Source: Toxonevra muliebris
Lineage: Eukaryota > Arthropoda > Insecta > Diptera > Pallopteridae
NCBI GenBank assembly: GCA_963691655.1
Contig: OY829328.1
Location: 28,353,890 to 28,417,889, forward strand
Direction: 5' to 3'
Length of the DNA stretch: 64,000 nucleotides
A program made the position numbers and the translations under genes. Shown here piece by piece: positions 36,686 through 49,700 of this stretch (positions are counted from its first letter, which is position 1; every line of letters begins with the position of its first letter). The notes under the pieces were generated by a model, which was not told the origin of the DNA, did not search any database, and saw only the letters and a program-made list of their open reading frames with translations.

Positions 36686-37076
36686 GGGGAGTGTCGTCAG
36701 GGTTGGAGCATATTTTGTATTTTGCTCATAACTTCTGTTGAATTCCAAAATTTTGTTAATGTTGCATATCGTTGAAAAGGTCTCACAAATAGCAATGTAT
36801 TCTGGGCCGGAGCACTGTCAAAATTAATAAGAAATAAAGGAATGTAATTGAAAATAACATGCAAATCAAAGAAAAAGGAAAAATTACACTTGAAAACCGG
36901 CAAAAGAGACTTGAAATCAAAATAAAAATCCCTCTGTGTGAATTTTAGGAAAACTTGACTTTTTTATACTCACGCGATGCAATACGATAAAATGAGTCAA
37001 AATGCATCATTACAACAAAATTTTTGGTGTTCCGACCCTGATTACTAGTACTGCTCTGACCCTGACAACACACACC
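36686..37076. mobile_element. MITE related to the intronic pogo-like element
   Basis: The ends GGGGAGTGTCGTCAGGG and GGTGTGTGTTGTCAGGG (inward from the right) agree at 14 of 17 positions. The inner TCAGGGTTGGAGCA resembles TCAGGGTTGGGCAG of the 18120-18916 element. TA precedes the left end; the right flank is AT, so the target duplication has decayed or the boundary is one base off. The 391-bp interior is non-coding. Confidence 0.6.
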
Positions 37077-40000
37077 ATTTAGTTTCACATCATTTACAGC
37101 ATATTCGCGTGATGCAAACACCATGAAATACTATATATTTCCACTTCTTAAACCTTATCGAACAATTTAAGTTAACTTACTTTGATGTTTGCAAGTTATT
37201 TTTTAAATTAAACTTTAACTGTGGAGGTGGTGGTAATGTTACAGCACCTTGTGAAATTAAGCGCCAGTTTTGTTGAACTTAAAAAAAAAGTTTTGAAATT
37301 TTAGATTTATGTATTTTAATTAAAAATGTTATTAGCTTGTTTTCAAAGAACAAATAATTATCAAAAAACCTTTTTTGTACTAAAATTTTTTAGTAAAGTT
37401 AAAAGGTAAAAAATTCACCTCCGTAGTTAAAGGTTAATCCATTTTTTCTGGCACTGCTAAAAGGTTTTTTTACTCTTTCAGCACGCGGTCACTTTTCTTC
37501 TTTTAACACTTCACGCTCTGAATTCGAAATGACATGAAAATTTTGCTTTCGTCATGACAAACAATACTGTATATTAAGTTAACGGACGCCAGTGAGATAT
37601 ATACAGAAAAAGTACTCTCAATATATTGTACTTTCGAAATAGATTTAAAAAAAAAACACTTTTTATGATTTTCTGCCGCTGAAAGTGCTCCTCTAAACCA
37701 TAGTGCTGTGCATAAATTTCGGTTTATGATTGGACTGCTTAAGTTTGCAAATCGGATAATATCTCCTGATGGTGCTTAGCATTAAAATTTCTTGTGGTCA
37801 AACAATTACTGACTTGCTCTGATCTTTCAAAGGAACTTTTAAAATTTTATTGTTGTTTTTAAATCTTATAAATCAAACCATTTTAAATGATGTCACATTA
37901 GGATCAAAGTTTAATCAAAATGTACGATTATCATGTAACTTATGTAAACTGATGTGGCATAACTTTATCTGTTGCATTATATATTCAAACTTATTTGATA
38001 CATCATTATTATACTTAAGTCATTAGAAGAACTTGTTTTTCTTCAATATCCAACAAATAAGTATCAAATTGCTCATTTTCTTCAAAGCTAAATACATGAA
38101 AAACTATTAAGCCAACCATTTCTACAATAAAATGAAAGATGAAATCTGAAATCTGCAATAGTTTTAACTGATTACATTGATGTTTCTATAATATTTAAAC
38201 AAGTGCCTTATTACTTTTAGCGCAAAATTCACTTTGACACGCCTAATTACCCAACACAAATCTGTGAAATAGAAAATAGCGTAGCCATAGCGGAAGTAAA
38301 AACATTTATGAAAAGTTTGCAAGTTGCTGCGAAAGTTTTAAGCGGCTCTGCAAAGTTGTGCCCTTTTACTATACTTTAATACTATTATTTCTTTTCTTCT
38401 ACATCTATTTTTATTTCTTGTTTTTATTTTTTTTTTATATAAGTATAAGTCGGCGTGTCAATGTAAAGTGACTTTATAATTAGGAGAATGAGACAGAGAG
38501 CAAGAGTATAAAAAAAACAAGAAAAAGTGCATAGGATATATTTATAAAAAAAGTAATAAAATAAAATAGAAATGCAAAAATAAAATAGAAAAAAAGTCTC
38601 GAATCTCATAAAACTTTCGCTGCAGGAAATGAAAAATTTTCGCTAATGACCATGACTACCAGGGCGAAGCAGCCAAACCAAAAAAGAAAACTAACTGACT
38701 GGCTGAAAGAAAACGCGCCAAACTTCACTAAAAACAAAAGCGGAAGTTCCTGCAGAAGAACAAGTAGCCCATGAAGTCGAAGCAGTAGAAAAAAGGAAAG
38801 GAGAAACATTTGAAGCATCAGCAGCAGTATAAAAATAAAATATGTTATGATTTTGATACTACTGATTGGTGCCAATTATGCAGTAGTAGTGAAAAAGAAA
38901 TTTATAGAATTGACTTTGATTGGATTGGAAAAAAAAAAATGATAAGAAGTGCAAAATTTTGTGCTCTCTTAAAGTACATAATGAATTTTTGCTTAGCGTA
39001 GTTTGGATATTTAGAGTGGCTAGGCTCCCTAAAAGTATGCAGCATATGCAATTCATTGCACGCTTTTATCTCTCCAACAAAGTCACGTTATGCAAATAAT
39101 TTTTATGAAATTTCACGCTGATAATAATATCGTAATTGTCTACAAAAATAGAAAAAGAAGAAGCAATGGCAAGCTAAGGTATTCATAACATATAACAGTA
39201 ACATAACTTTTTTTATTCTTTACTGCGTTTACCTTCCTGCAACGAAAATTCACTAAAATCAACAGCGTAAACTAACTAGTTCTAAAACCACCAGTTCTAA
39301 AACCACCAGTTCGGCAAAAACTAAAGCATGCAAACGAAAAATAATGCATTATTTTGTGGCTTTTGGCCCGGAAAGTCGTGTTTTTGAAACATAAAATTAT
39401 GTTACAAAAAAATAATCAAAATGAGCAAAAGGCTTGAAAGAAGGCTTATTAAAAGTTAAAAATATATTTATTTCTATGGTTTACGCGGTAGAAGCGTATG
39501 CAGCAGGGCATCAAATCATAGAAGTGAAGGTGCAGGCAGAGACAAAAGCGCAATTTACTTGTTTTGAGGCAACTGTTTCAAGTTTTAAGATTTGCGAAAA
39601 GTTTTTCGGTTACAAAGAAGCGAAATTTTTAAGCTGTTTCCATGACGAAGCTCTTGAAGCCGAAGTAGCATTAATGTATAAAAAAATTCTATTTTTTTAA
39701 CTTTTTAATAGGGTCGCCTGGTATTATTCGCGAAGTACTTAACATTTTGATTGCTCGGATCCAAGACACCGGTTTGTTAGATTATTGGAGGTCACTATCA
39801 TATGTTGTTATGTTAGGAGCAGATAGGATTCATGTGCTCACATTTCAGTTTACAGATACTTTATGGGGTTATAAGTGTATATCACTTGTGCTCGAGAAAA
39901 AAGGGCATTTTTACGATTTTTTTTTTTTGGAAAAACAATAGAATTTTTTTTTTTTAAACTGAACGTCTATTTATTTATGCATGTCATAAGGTCTTTCATG

Positions 40001-40859
40001 CATTTTTTCAAAAGAAAATATTTATAACTGGAGTCACTACAGCCATTGTGCCAAAACACAATTTTCCCGACAGCTCACGCGGTGAGCATCATAAAGAAGG
40101 AACTTATCTGAAATACAAAAAAAACTGTAGTTTGTATCTTCACGTTCTGAGTGAACGTAGGATATTGGAGAATTAACTTTTTTACAAAAACGGTGATCGT
40201 TTTTCTAAAAAGTTTGATTTTTGAACGTCTGAGCTTTCGGTATTTGTAGCAGGAAAAAAAAAAGTTTTGATTGAAATTAAAAATTCTTCGTTCACTTAGA
40301 GGGTATTATTGTTAGAAATAAGCTTGCTAAAATTCAGACTGATCAAGTTAACGGCTCTTGAGAAACTGGGCTCACCGCAACCGCACTTTTTGAAAAAAAA
40401 CATTTTGAGATAATCGCGTTTAAACTTTTGGCACCATGTACAGATAGTCGGTGGTAGCGCGCTGTTGACAGTTGTAACTTTGGCTCAAGTGCTCAGATCT
40501 CTATGAAATTTTGGAAATATTTTCTCAAGAGGATGTACTTTGAGAAAATGCAAAAAAAAATTTTCGGCCAATACAAGTGTTTATAACCCCTTAAAACCTT
40601 TACCTGTAACTGATTTCTATTAGATATGGTGGATGTATGATGCTGGTGTACTATTTGGCTGGCTGTATTCTGTTTGGAGAATATATATATAAAACTAAGC
40701 GTTGAAATATTCGTATGTAAAAATTTAAATTTATTCTAAAATCTTGAGTGTTTAGCTTTTCCCTATGTGTCCCATATAAATGGGTTAAGCTTAACACGCG
40801 CACTCATTTGCACACACATTTTAGAGGTACGATAAATTGCAAATGGTCATTGCATATCG
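37077..40859. other. AT-rich spacer, no gene recognised
   Basis: 3.8 kb without a convincing gene. 38420-38620 is A-rich. The frame at 39434-39700 (plus) is the most protein-like in composition but shows no domain and lacks neighbours or splice support. A tandem word CTAAAACCACCAGTT occurs twice at 39283-39312. Confidence 0.45.
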
Positions 40860-42056
40860 CATATATCTTCACTGAAGACTGTATCTCTGCATTTGAAAAT
40901 GGATATCAAATTGATACAATTCCTCAAAAGCATTTGATAAGGTGCCTCATAGTATTATGATCTTTAAATTAGCCAATTTAGGTATTCACTCTGTTTTTTT
41001 GGAGTGGATAAGGTCCTCCTTTCATCAATAGACAATCCGCCGTGGTTGTTGATAATGTTGAATCAGCTCCTTTTATTGCTACCTCGGGTGTTCCGCAAGG
41101 TGGCATTGTAGGTCCTTTACTCTTTCTCTTATTTATTAACGATATTTCATGCTGCTTTCCAAGTGCTAGATACCTACTATATGCCTACGACTTAAAAATC
41201 TATTTTGTAATTAAAAATATCTCGGATTCTCAAATTCTACAATCTGATTTAGATTTGTTTCTTATTTGGTGCTGTAAATTTCGGTTATCGTTAAATATCA
41301 ACAAATGTTCCCATATGACATTTGCCAAAGTTCATAATATTATCCCTACTTCTTATCACATTGCTAATTCTACATTAAAATCAGTGTGTGAAATAAAAGA
41401 TCTTGGGGTTGCTTTCGATGTGAAGTTTTCTTTTGTTCCGCATTTAAATTATATCATTCTTAAAGCGTTTTTTATGTTAGCTTTTATCCAGCGCAATAGT
41501 TCAGAGTAATCTGATCCTTTTACACTCAAAATGCTGTTTACTTCCTTAGTAAGATCTCGGTTAGAATACGCAGCATTTATATGGAGGCCTAATTATTTCT
41601 TTCATATTAATAGACTTGAACAGATTCAAAAAGTCTTTATTCGATTTGCATTGCCGAACCCATTCCCTCTCACAATGCTCGTTGCATGCTCATCAATTTA
41701 AAGTCCTTGAACAACAGAAGCACTATCTTGTCTCTTATGTTTGTTTATGATATCATTGTTGGTTTTGTTGATTGTCCTGCTCTTCTAGAACTGATCAATT
41801 TTAATATTGCGACGATCAAATTATGCCTTATTTGCTCCTATTTTTAGAGCCTTAACTGAGTTTAATTTTATTTCTAATTCCTTGGTTTTCGATTTCTTGG
41901 TAAGTAAAGTTTCATTTAAAACCCTACTCTATGAATTCTATTCTTAAGCTTGTCTTAAATCTATTTTTATTTTTAATTAATTCTAAGTTAAAATTGTTTT
42001 AGTCTGCAAGGAATTATTATAATTTCCATTGACTCATTGCAATAAATAAATAAATA
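40860..42056 (+). pseudogene. Non-LTR reverse-transcriptase pseudogene with TAAA-type tail
   Basis: The sequence reads CISAFENGYQIDTI at about 40890, then after a frameshift SKAFDKVPHS (about 40924), then in a third frame 41042-41509 with SGVPQGGIVGPLLF, LLYAYDLKIY and LDLFLIW..LNINKC. The catalytic YADD is changed to YAYD. Further RT C-terminal sequence (LEYAAFIW, INRLEQIQKVF) follows stops to about 41900. It ends in AATAAATAAATAAATA (42041-42056), a 3' tail typical of some non-LTR elements. The 5' half is missing. The clade was not assigned; it differs from both other RT fragments here. Confidence 0.85.
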
Positions 42057-42070
42057 TTTTTTTTTTTTGT

Positions 42071-42132
42071 GATAGCAGAAATATTTTGCATTTGCAATGA
42101 TGCAAGATCATTTGCACCATACCGTGAATAGC
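42071..42132 (-). repeat. Fragment of the TGCAAATGGTCTTGCAT MITE family
   Basis: Read on the minus strand: CTATTCACGG, then GGTGCAAATGATCTTGC, ATCATTGCAAATGCAAAATA and TTTCTGCTATC, the same order as the left arm of the 55429-55545 copy. It sits just after the tail of the RT pseudogene. Confidence 0.65.
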
Positions 42133-42978
42133 GCTATTATAGAAGCGATTTAAGCAATTTTTTGGACCATTACACCAGGTGACCACCTTAACCCATTAAG
42201 GATGAGCGGGAACCAAAGTAGATAGATGAAGACAGTAATTTCAGAAAAAAAATGTTTTTGAACGTGGCTCAAGAACGTCTCAGCGACAAGGTGAAATGTG
42301 GCACCGCTAGGCATTATTGGGTTAATTTATTTTTTAAACTATTTTATTCATTATTATCAACGCGATTAAAATATCAGCACCTGCATTTTTCTACACAGTT
42401 TTTCATTCAAATAATCCGGGAGAGTAATTCTAATGGGAATCCACTAATACAACAGTTCTCCAAAAAAAGACGCTTAACTACAATGTTTTTCGCGATAAAG
42501 CTTCTTGTGTTAAATGATAAAAATTTGTTTTATTCCCAAATAAATACCTTCAATGAATAAAAATGATCATGAGTTTTATTTTTATTCCTAATATACATAT
42601 ATATATATATTAGACAGGGTCGATTTGTTCGAGTGGAAAAAATGTGAAAAATCGTCCCCGAAAAATGGAATATAGGGATAATTTTAAGAATATTTGTAGA
42701 AAAAACCATAGGTCAAAAATGGGTTTCGAGCTTCCGGATTTTCCAAAATAGGTATTTTTACGTATAACATGTTATATTATGTGGATAAATGACCATAAAA
42801 CTGTTAAAAATTTACCGATTTTCATGATCTGTTATTTGTTGGAAAGGTAATCTAATTTACTACAAGATTCTATTTTAATACAAACCCAAAAGGCTATAAT
42901 TTATTTCATTAAGTTCAGGTTTTCAAGAGAAATTTTTTGACAGTCGTTTCTTATGTACCGAGCACTGTTGTCGAGTTA

Positions 42979-43456
42979 GGGGCCATTCACATATTACATA
43001 ACGCAATTTTTGACCAATTTTGAGTCTTCTTCCTTGGTCGTAACATATCGTAACAAAACAGACCCCCTCCCCTCCCCTCTCCCCCTAGTAACGTAACAAA
43101 TTTTTATTTCGTCATATTTCGACACATAAAATACCCAAATATAATAGAAATTTGATATCTTTTGAAGTAGTTAACCAATTAAAAATTCGATACATGTTTG
43201 CTATCACAATATCTTTCATTTGGTATCAAAAACAAAAAAAAAGTGTTAGCCATGATATTCGAATTCAGCGAGATAAAATTCATTTTATAAACTAGTGCAT
43301 TTTTGAAGTCATTTGTATTTGATAGTATAAAATCGACGTTACGGAACACAGTTGATGATCAAGCCCCCCCCCCCTCCCCCATGCAACACTTCGTGACAAA
43401 TTGTCGGACCCCCTCCCCCATCCCCCTCGCGCGTTGAGTAATATGTGAACGGCACC
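42979..43456. mobile_element. Harbinger-type MITE, TTA target duplication
   Basis: Ends GGGGCCATTCACATATTACA and GGTGCCGTTCACATATTACT (inward from the right) agree at 22 of 26 positions when extended through AACGC. TTA flanks both sides (42976-42978 and 43457-43459), the 3-bp target preference of PIF/Harbinger elements. The 478-bp interior is non-coding and has two C-rich tracts (about 43065-43085 and 43364-43381) next to each end. It is inserted just inside the left arm of the 42613-46771 element. Confidence 0.75.
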
Positions 43457-45344
43457 TTATTGGCCCCATGAAGTCATTTTGACTTCTTTCCGCCTACATA
43501 GGTATAACACCGATATACATCCGAAACAGAGAGGGGAGGAAGGTGAATTCAACTATTATACTAAATCAGATTGAAAAGCAGTCAAAATGACTTCTTTGGG
43601 CAATCTAGTGTTAAAGGTAATTAAATCAAACTATCAATTGTTTACACAACACTTTCCAATTAGATTTTTAGTTTAGGAACTGTTTATGAGTTTGTCGACG
43701 GTTTTGAATAATTTTTTGAAAATTTGAAAATGTTATTTGTTTTACAATGAATTACGAAAAAAATAAATTAGCCCAATTTTTTATTTGTGTTGAAGCCCAA
43801 TCTATTTAAAAAAAATTAGGGATTATTTATCAAAAACGGTTGGAAAATATAGAACTAAGAACATTTTCGGTTTTAACGATTTTACATAAGAAATGTCAAA
43901 TGTCATAGTTCTGAAATTTTTTTAAAATTTGTAGTGTTATTGGACAAAAATTAATATACGAATCTCAAGATAGATACGGTTTCAAGCAAAAATTTTTTGC
44001 TTTACACAGATATTCTTACAGTTTTTAATTGTCACAGCTATAACTCCTTCACGTTTCTTTTCAAGAACACGTCGAGAAGCAGTAGAAAGCAGTTGTTTTC
44101 CGTTCTTTGTGAATGCGCTGTTATTTCATGATCATTGAGTGGTGAATCGCCATATTCTAATAAATGGCCATACGGAATTTTTCTTGTGAAAGGCTGTTGG
44201 GACAAAATACAATAATCATTTAAGGGTGAGTGCCAAACGGTATGATTTTTGCTCGAGTAAATTTTGACAGCAATGGCTCGCAAAACAACGATGGAAATAT
44301 ACATATTAAATATAACTTAATTAACCCTTTATCACGTAAGATCGGGGATTTTTAAAATTAGTACCCATTTCGATTCGTATTAAGAAATAAACAAATACGT
44401 ATTTTTTTTTTATTTTTGCAAATTTGTTCATAAAAGGTTTTATTTAAAAGAATTTGGTTATGTCACTTATTTGAAAACATGATTTTTGTTGTTGTTTGTT
44501 CATAATTATCACGATTTACATCGATGATACACAACAAAATAAAATAACATGTCTGTAGAATTTCTATATTGATTGTAATTTTATTAGACGCAAAATCAAT
44601 TAAAGAATGGATCGTACAATATATTGCCACCTTTTTGCAGAAATCAATATCGAGTAAAACGTGCGTTTGTGCAGTGACGCTTTTATTGTTGTTTGTTTCA
44701 TTGCTGCGCTCATCTTTTGTTTACATCATCTGTCAAATATTCATGTGGGCTACATAAATTTTTCGCCATTATATTCCTCTCACAAGTGTCAAAAATTTAC
44801 TCATTCTAGCACTTTGTTATCATTTGGCACATGCTCTTAGTATGCAAATGAAGAAAAAGCTAGATTGAATTACTGCAGCTAAATATAAAATAGTAGGTAT
44901 ATCATGTTGGGTAAAAAATATTCTTAAATCGATGAAAATAGTAAAAAACGGTAAAAAAAATAGAGTCTATGAGATATTTAGATTAATTACTCCACCAGTT
45001 TTCATTGGAGTATTATAAATTATACACCAATTAAAGCGCCTATGAAATGAGTCAATTGACCACTGTTGAAGTTACTGGCGAATTTAGGGTGAGACACCTG
45101 AAAATCTGTTTTATGGTCCTAAGCCCAGATTGCGCTGGTGTATTTAAAATTCAAATATGCATTTTTTTTCTTTGGCGTAGACCTACAACATGCACTATGA
45201 ATTGCACCCAGTTTTTTATAACTAAAACGTAGTGTAGTTTATTGATTTTATGAGTATTTCTCCTAAAAAACTAAATTTATTGAATAAAATTGTAAACTTT
45301 TGGGTTTGTATTAAATAGAATCTGGTAGTAAATTAATTTGTTGG

Positions 45345-46620
45345 ACACTGGCCAACGTCATGGAAAGTGTAGTTAACTTTCACTTGGTCAAATATTTAGA
45401 GTGAAATGAGTTGCTTAATGACCGCCAATACGGTTTCCGCTTCTCACCGAGAACTGGAACCATAGTGTCCATGGCTTAGGTCAGAGCAAAGTGGTTGCTC
45501 TGGATATTTCTAAGGCGTTTGACGGAGTGTGTCACAAAGCATTGGTGTCAAAACTGATTGCGTATGGGGTCGGCAATAACTTCACCCGATGGATCACGAG
45601 TTTTCTAAGTGACCGCTCTATTCGTGTTGTGATAGACGGTGTTACTTCGGAGGCTCGTGCCATTAATGCTGGAGTGCCGCAGTACTCGGTTCTCTCCCCA
45701 ACCCTTTTCCTTATCTTTATCAATGATCTTCTGTCATTGACTAGGAATCCCATTCACTCCTTTGCAGATGACAGCACCATTTGTCATTCATATACCTGCT
45801 CAAAACACCCTAACTCGTTGGAGATTGAGAGTAAACGGCATGCTATGAATGGCTCACTCAATAATGATCTCCAATCAATCTCTGAGTGGGGTCTCACGAA
45901 CAGAGTTGAATTCAACGCGCTTAAGACCCAATGTTGTTTGTTATCTCACAAACAAGTGGCCCAACCCTCTGTTAACCCCCTGGTTATGGGTGGGCTGATT
46001 ATTACGGAGTCATAAACTCTTGATGTTCTGGGCATGTCCATCCAATGTGACGTTCGTTGGAATAATCATATTTTTGACGTGTCGAAAGAAGCAGTCAAGT
46101 GTCTCGGCTTTCTAAAGCGGTGTAAGAAATACTTCATCCGACTGATCTCCGCATGATCTACACCACCTATATCCGCCCCAAAATGGAGTATAATTCGCAC
46201 CTATGGGCAGGAGCTTCACGAACGTAATTAGAGCTCCTGGACCGTATTCAACATCGGGCGATAAAGCTAATAGGAGACAGTAGGGTTTCCAGCTCTATTG
46301 ACTCTTTGGAACACCGTAGAAACGTGGCTTGTGTGACTCTGTTCTACCGGTATTTTCATGGTAAATGTTCCGCTGAGATACGGAATTTGATTCCACCAGT
46401 TCATGTGTTCACCAGAACTACTCGAACTGCAAGCGGTAGTCACGCATTCCACGTTGATATGGTACCCCAACGCACCTCGCATTACAGAGATAGTTCTTTT
46501 CTCTGCCGTACCTCGCGTATATGGAATAAGCTCCCTGCAACCGTTTTTCCTGACTTTTACGACATTTCCAAATTTAAAACAAACGTTCACAACTTTTTTT
46601 CTCCCTCTTTCCTCCTACCA
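45345..46620 (+). pseudogene. Non-LTR reverse-transcriptase pseudogene inside a transposon arm
   Basis: The 5' edge reads VMESVVNFHLVKYLE and NDRQYGFR (45358-45440). It continues VALDISKAFDGV (45493), AGVPQYSVLSPTLFLIFIND (GxPQGS changed to PQYS) and HSFADDSTI with the catalytic FADD intact. Frameshifts and stops follow from 46015. The C-terminal part, HRRNVACVTLFYRYFHG through RTSRIWNKLPATVFPDFY, is readable at 46309-46555. This is one element with at least two breaks, 5'-truncated before the palm. It resembles jockey/CR1-like polymerases, but I cannot fix the clade. No clear poly(A) or target duplication was found. Confidence 0.85.
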
Positions 46621-46771
46621 CTAATCTATCTTCATTCCTCAATCAACGCAATGCTTTGCATTCATTCGAAATCCATATTTGACCTATGGTTTCTTCTGCA
46701 AATATTCTTAAAATTATCCCTATATTCCATTTTTCGGGGACGATTTTTCGAAAAAAAATATCGACCCGCTC

Positions 46772-49700
46772 TAATATGTATATTATCAAATACGGAAACT
46801 CAAAAAAAATTACAATTTTCAAATTATGGTGTATTTATTACAAAAAGTTCACCAAATGTGTTTAACACTTCCTAAAATCTATTATATCTTCCAGTTTTAT
46901 TCAGGTAATTTTTTAATGTAAAAATTTGAAAATAATCAATATTTTGAGAACAGAAAGTTTTGTCCAGTTCCTCAAAAATTTTGAAAATGTCTCTTAATAC
47001 ATTCTTGTAGGAAACTATCGATATTAAAAACTAAGTAATATTAATAAATTGCGTTAATTCCTATTTCACTTTACTTTCTTCGATTGGTTGCCTACTAGTT
47101 TATGTTGAACTAGTAACTATTCTAAATTGAATTAATTAGAAAATAATCTAGTAATAACAATTGATATGGCGTTGAATATGACAATATAAAATTCGTCAGT
47201 TCGTTGCATTTAAAGTTGATTGAGGAAACACTAGTTATGGTTCAGAATTAACTAGAGTTTGGCTAATTATGCACACTAGCGCCTTTTACTGCAGGGCTAC
47301 TGCTCGAAATATCATGTGCACACATTCTCAGGTTTCAATCATGTGCTGAATTTTTATGCAAATGTTTTTTTTTTTTTTGAAACATGTACCTATTTTTAAT
47401 TTGCTGCAGCGCACTCAAGTTTCAAAATTCTTCATTCCATTTGAATTTAAAAGAATTTCTTTTTTAGTTTTATATGCACACATACACAGATATACAAAAA
47501 ATTTAGTGCATAAAAGGAAAAAAAAACATTTTTTTTGTTACAAATGAAATATTTATGCAATTCGTACGCATTTATATGGAAAAGAGTTGCTGCTGCTCAC
47601 AAACTGAGAAGGTCAACTCACAAAATAAAAAAAGGAGAAAAAAAATCAAAGGGAAAGTTGTCGTTTTCGAGTGTGTATTTTCTACGTTCGGTCATGGTTT
47701 CCACCGTTCTCAATCAAAAGTCTCACGTTCGGGTGTGGTTTAGTTTCGGGCACAAAGTAATCGAGCATTTGGCCAAACAATTAAATTGTGGAAAAATTAA
47801 AATTTTAACGCCACGAGCTGCAGAAACCAAATTTTTATCATCCCATCGGCCTAGTAATATACATAAGTAGGTATATGTTATTTTTTGCTCAAAACATTAA
47901 AATAAACGTAAGAGAACGGTTCAAATCATTGGCCTCAGAAGAATTCAATATTAAATGGGAGCAACCTGCTGACAAGAGGAAAGAAAATTTTCTTCTCGGA
48001 CGCTAAAAAGATCTGATCATCGTACAATTAGTCAATAGACATTCTTCTTATGTAATGTGAAGTCCAAGGCCGTATTTAGGGGGAGGTTTTGGGGGTTCTG
48101 ACTTCCTCCCCCGAAATGTGGAAACTTTCTTCTATTTTTTATATTAATTGCCAGTTTTTAAATATTTTTTACTTCCATCGGTTTCTTTCTAAAAAGTCAA
48201 ATATAAAAAAAAAAAACTTGAAATCTTAGTTACACTATGCGACCAGATCCGATTTGTTTTCTTTGACATTAGGTTTGACTTTGGATACAAAAAGAGAAGG
48301 TGATGCTGAGCAATTCTGCATTTATAGTTTTTCTAGGTCAGTAACTGTTTTTGATTTACAGTTTCGGGTTGAGGGCTCATTTGGAAGGGCATGATTCAGC
48401 CTATAATTTCTGGATTTCGAAGTTTGTAGCACGCCAGTGTTCAGCTCTCCAATTTTTAAAAATGGCCAAAAATTCTATTTTAGGGTTTTAAATCCCATTT
48501 TTTCTAAAACGTGGCGGGATGGGAAATTTTTGACCTTATATTCGTGTTCAGTATAAAAAATTCATTCACAAACACTAGGAACCATTTTATTCGCAAAGCC
48601 CATGTAGGGCAGTAGTAGTGGATATGCTCCAAAGTTTTAGGAAACAATCTTAAAATGTAATTAATTCTTTAACCCATTAATGCTTAGAGCACCCCGACTC
48701 GGAAGACCTCTTTCAATGCAGTAACTGCACGAATTTCGGGAATATAAGCCAATCTCATCCGGATTCCTTATCATGGCCCGAATTCCCATTGATAATCATT
48801 TGAAAAAATGAGCCTCTGACTATTTTTAGTATTTTTGGTAATTGTTTTGAGGTCTGAGGTCAGGCTCATCATCAGTAATGGCAAGTCAATGTCAATTTTC
48901 TTCGAATGAAAACCGCCCCCGAAAAAAAATCCTGGCTATGGCCCTAGTAAAGTCAGTGAAAGTTCAGGTAAGTGGAGCGAAAAATAAAGTGGAGCAAAAA
49001 ATAAAAAAGTTTTTGTGTGAATTGTTTAAAGCTAAAAAAAAAATTTTAAAGCTAAAAAAAAATGTTTAAACCAAACGTTAAGTGTTGACGTTAAAATTGA
49101 TCATAAAAACGATTACAAATTTATGCTAAACTTTTGATCATGTTTTTATATCAAAAGGTAAACCAAACAGCTTGCACTGATAATTTTTACCCGAAGGTTT
49201 GGTACTCTGTAACCTCAATAAAACAGCTAAATCTAGAAAGTATCCACCTTCGGTTTTTCTCGTCGTAAGCTAAGTATCACTCTCTATATCCTATCCGAAT
49301 AACATCTTATATTCGAATCCATCTTATCCGCTTCAGCTACACACTGACTGATATAGCGGCAGCGAATTTCTATTTTGACAGCATAATTTTTGTTAGTGAA
49401 ATTTGACAATTATTGTTATAAATTGATCGTAAAATCAATGTTTATGAGGCTCATCATATGATCTACAGCTTACGCTTCGAATCCCAGGAAGTTTCACCAA
49501 AGGTTACTTTAATTTTTTATTTTTTTTTTATTTAAGTATTTGAGTTTCGGCACAGTTCAGTGAAGAACCTATAAAACTTTTTTAGGAATCTTTGACTCGA
49601 AATGTTCGTGGCTCTCAGCTCATTATCGGCAATCCGAAAACGAAACACGATAAAATGCCAGCAGGTAAGTTTCACGTCGCTTTATTGCCGCTGACTGAGA

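Larger units (their letters stand above)
42613..46771. mobile_element. 4.2-kb element with long inverted arms, TA-flanked
   Basis: The ends GACAGGGTCGAT (left) and GAGCGGGTCGAT (right, inward) are flanked by TA (42611-42612 and 46772-46773). Homology between arms is strong over ATCGTCCCCGAAAAATGG, AATATAGGGATAATTTTAAG and CCATAGGTCAAA (42652-42700 against 46750-46690), and resumes over AATTTACTAC, AGATTCTATT and AATACAAACCCAAAAG (42850-42890 against 45335-45290). The right arm is thus split by an RT insertion (about 45345-46620). The arms exceed 300 bp. No transposase was found in the 43460-45240 core. It could instead be two inverse copies of one MITE. Confidence 0.6.

Noticed and set aside
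39434..39700. 88-residue frame with fairly normal amino-acid composition
   Set aside because: No homology recognised, no splice or neighbouring gene support, and it overlaps AT-rich non-coding DNA; it could be checked with RNA-seq.
48067..48952. Possible TIR element with GGCC(G/A)TA...AGG ends
   Set aside because: The ends agree at only about 9 of 14 positions and no flanking duplication is visible.
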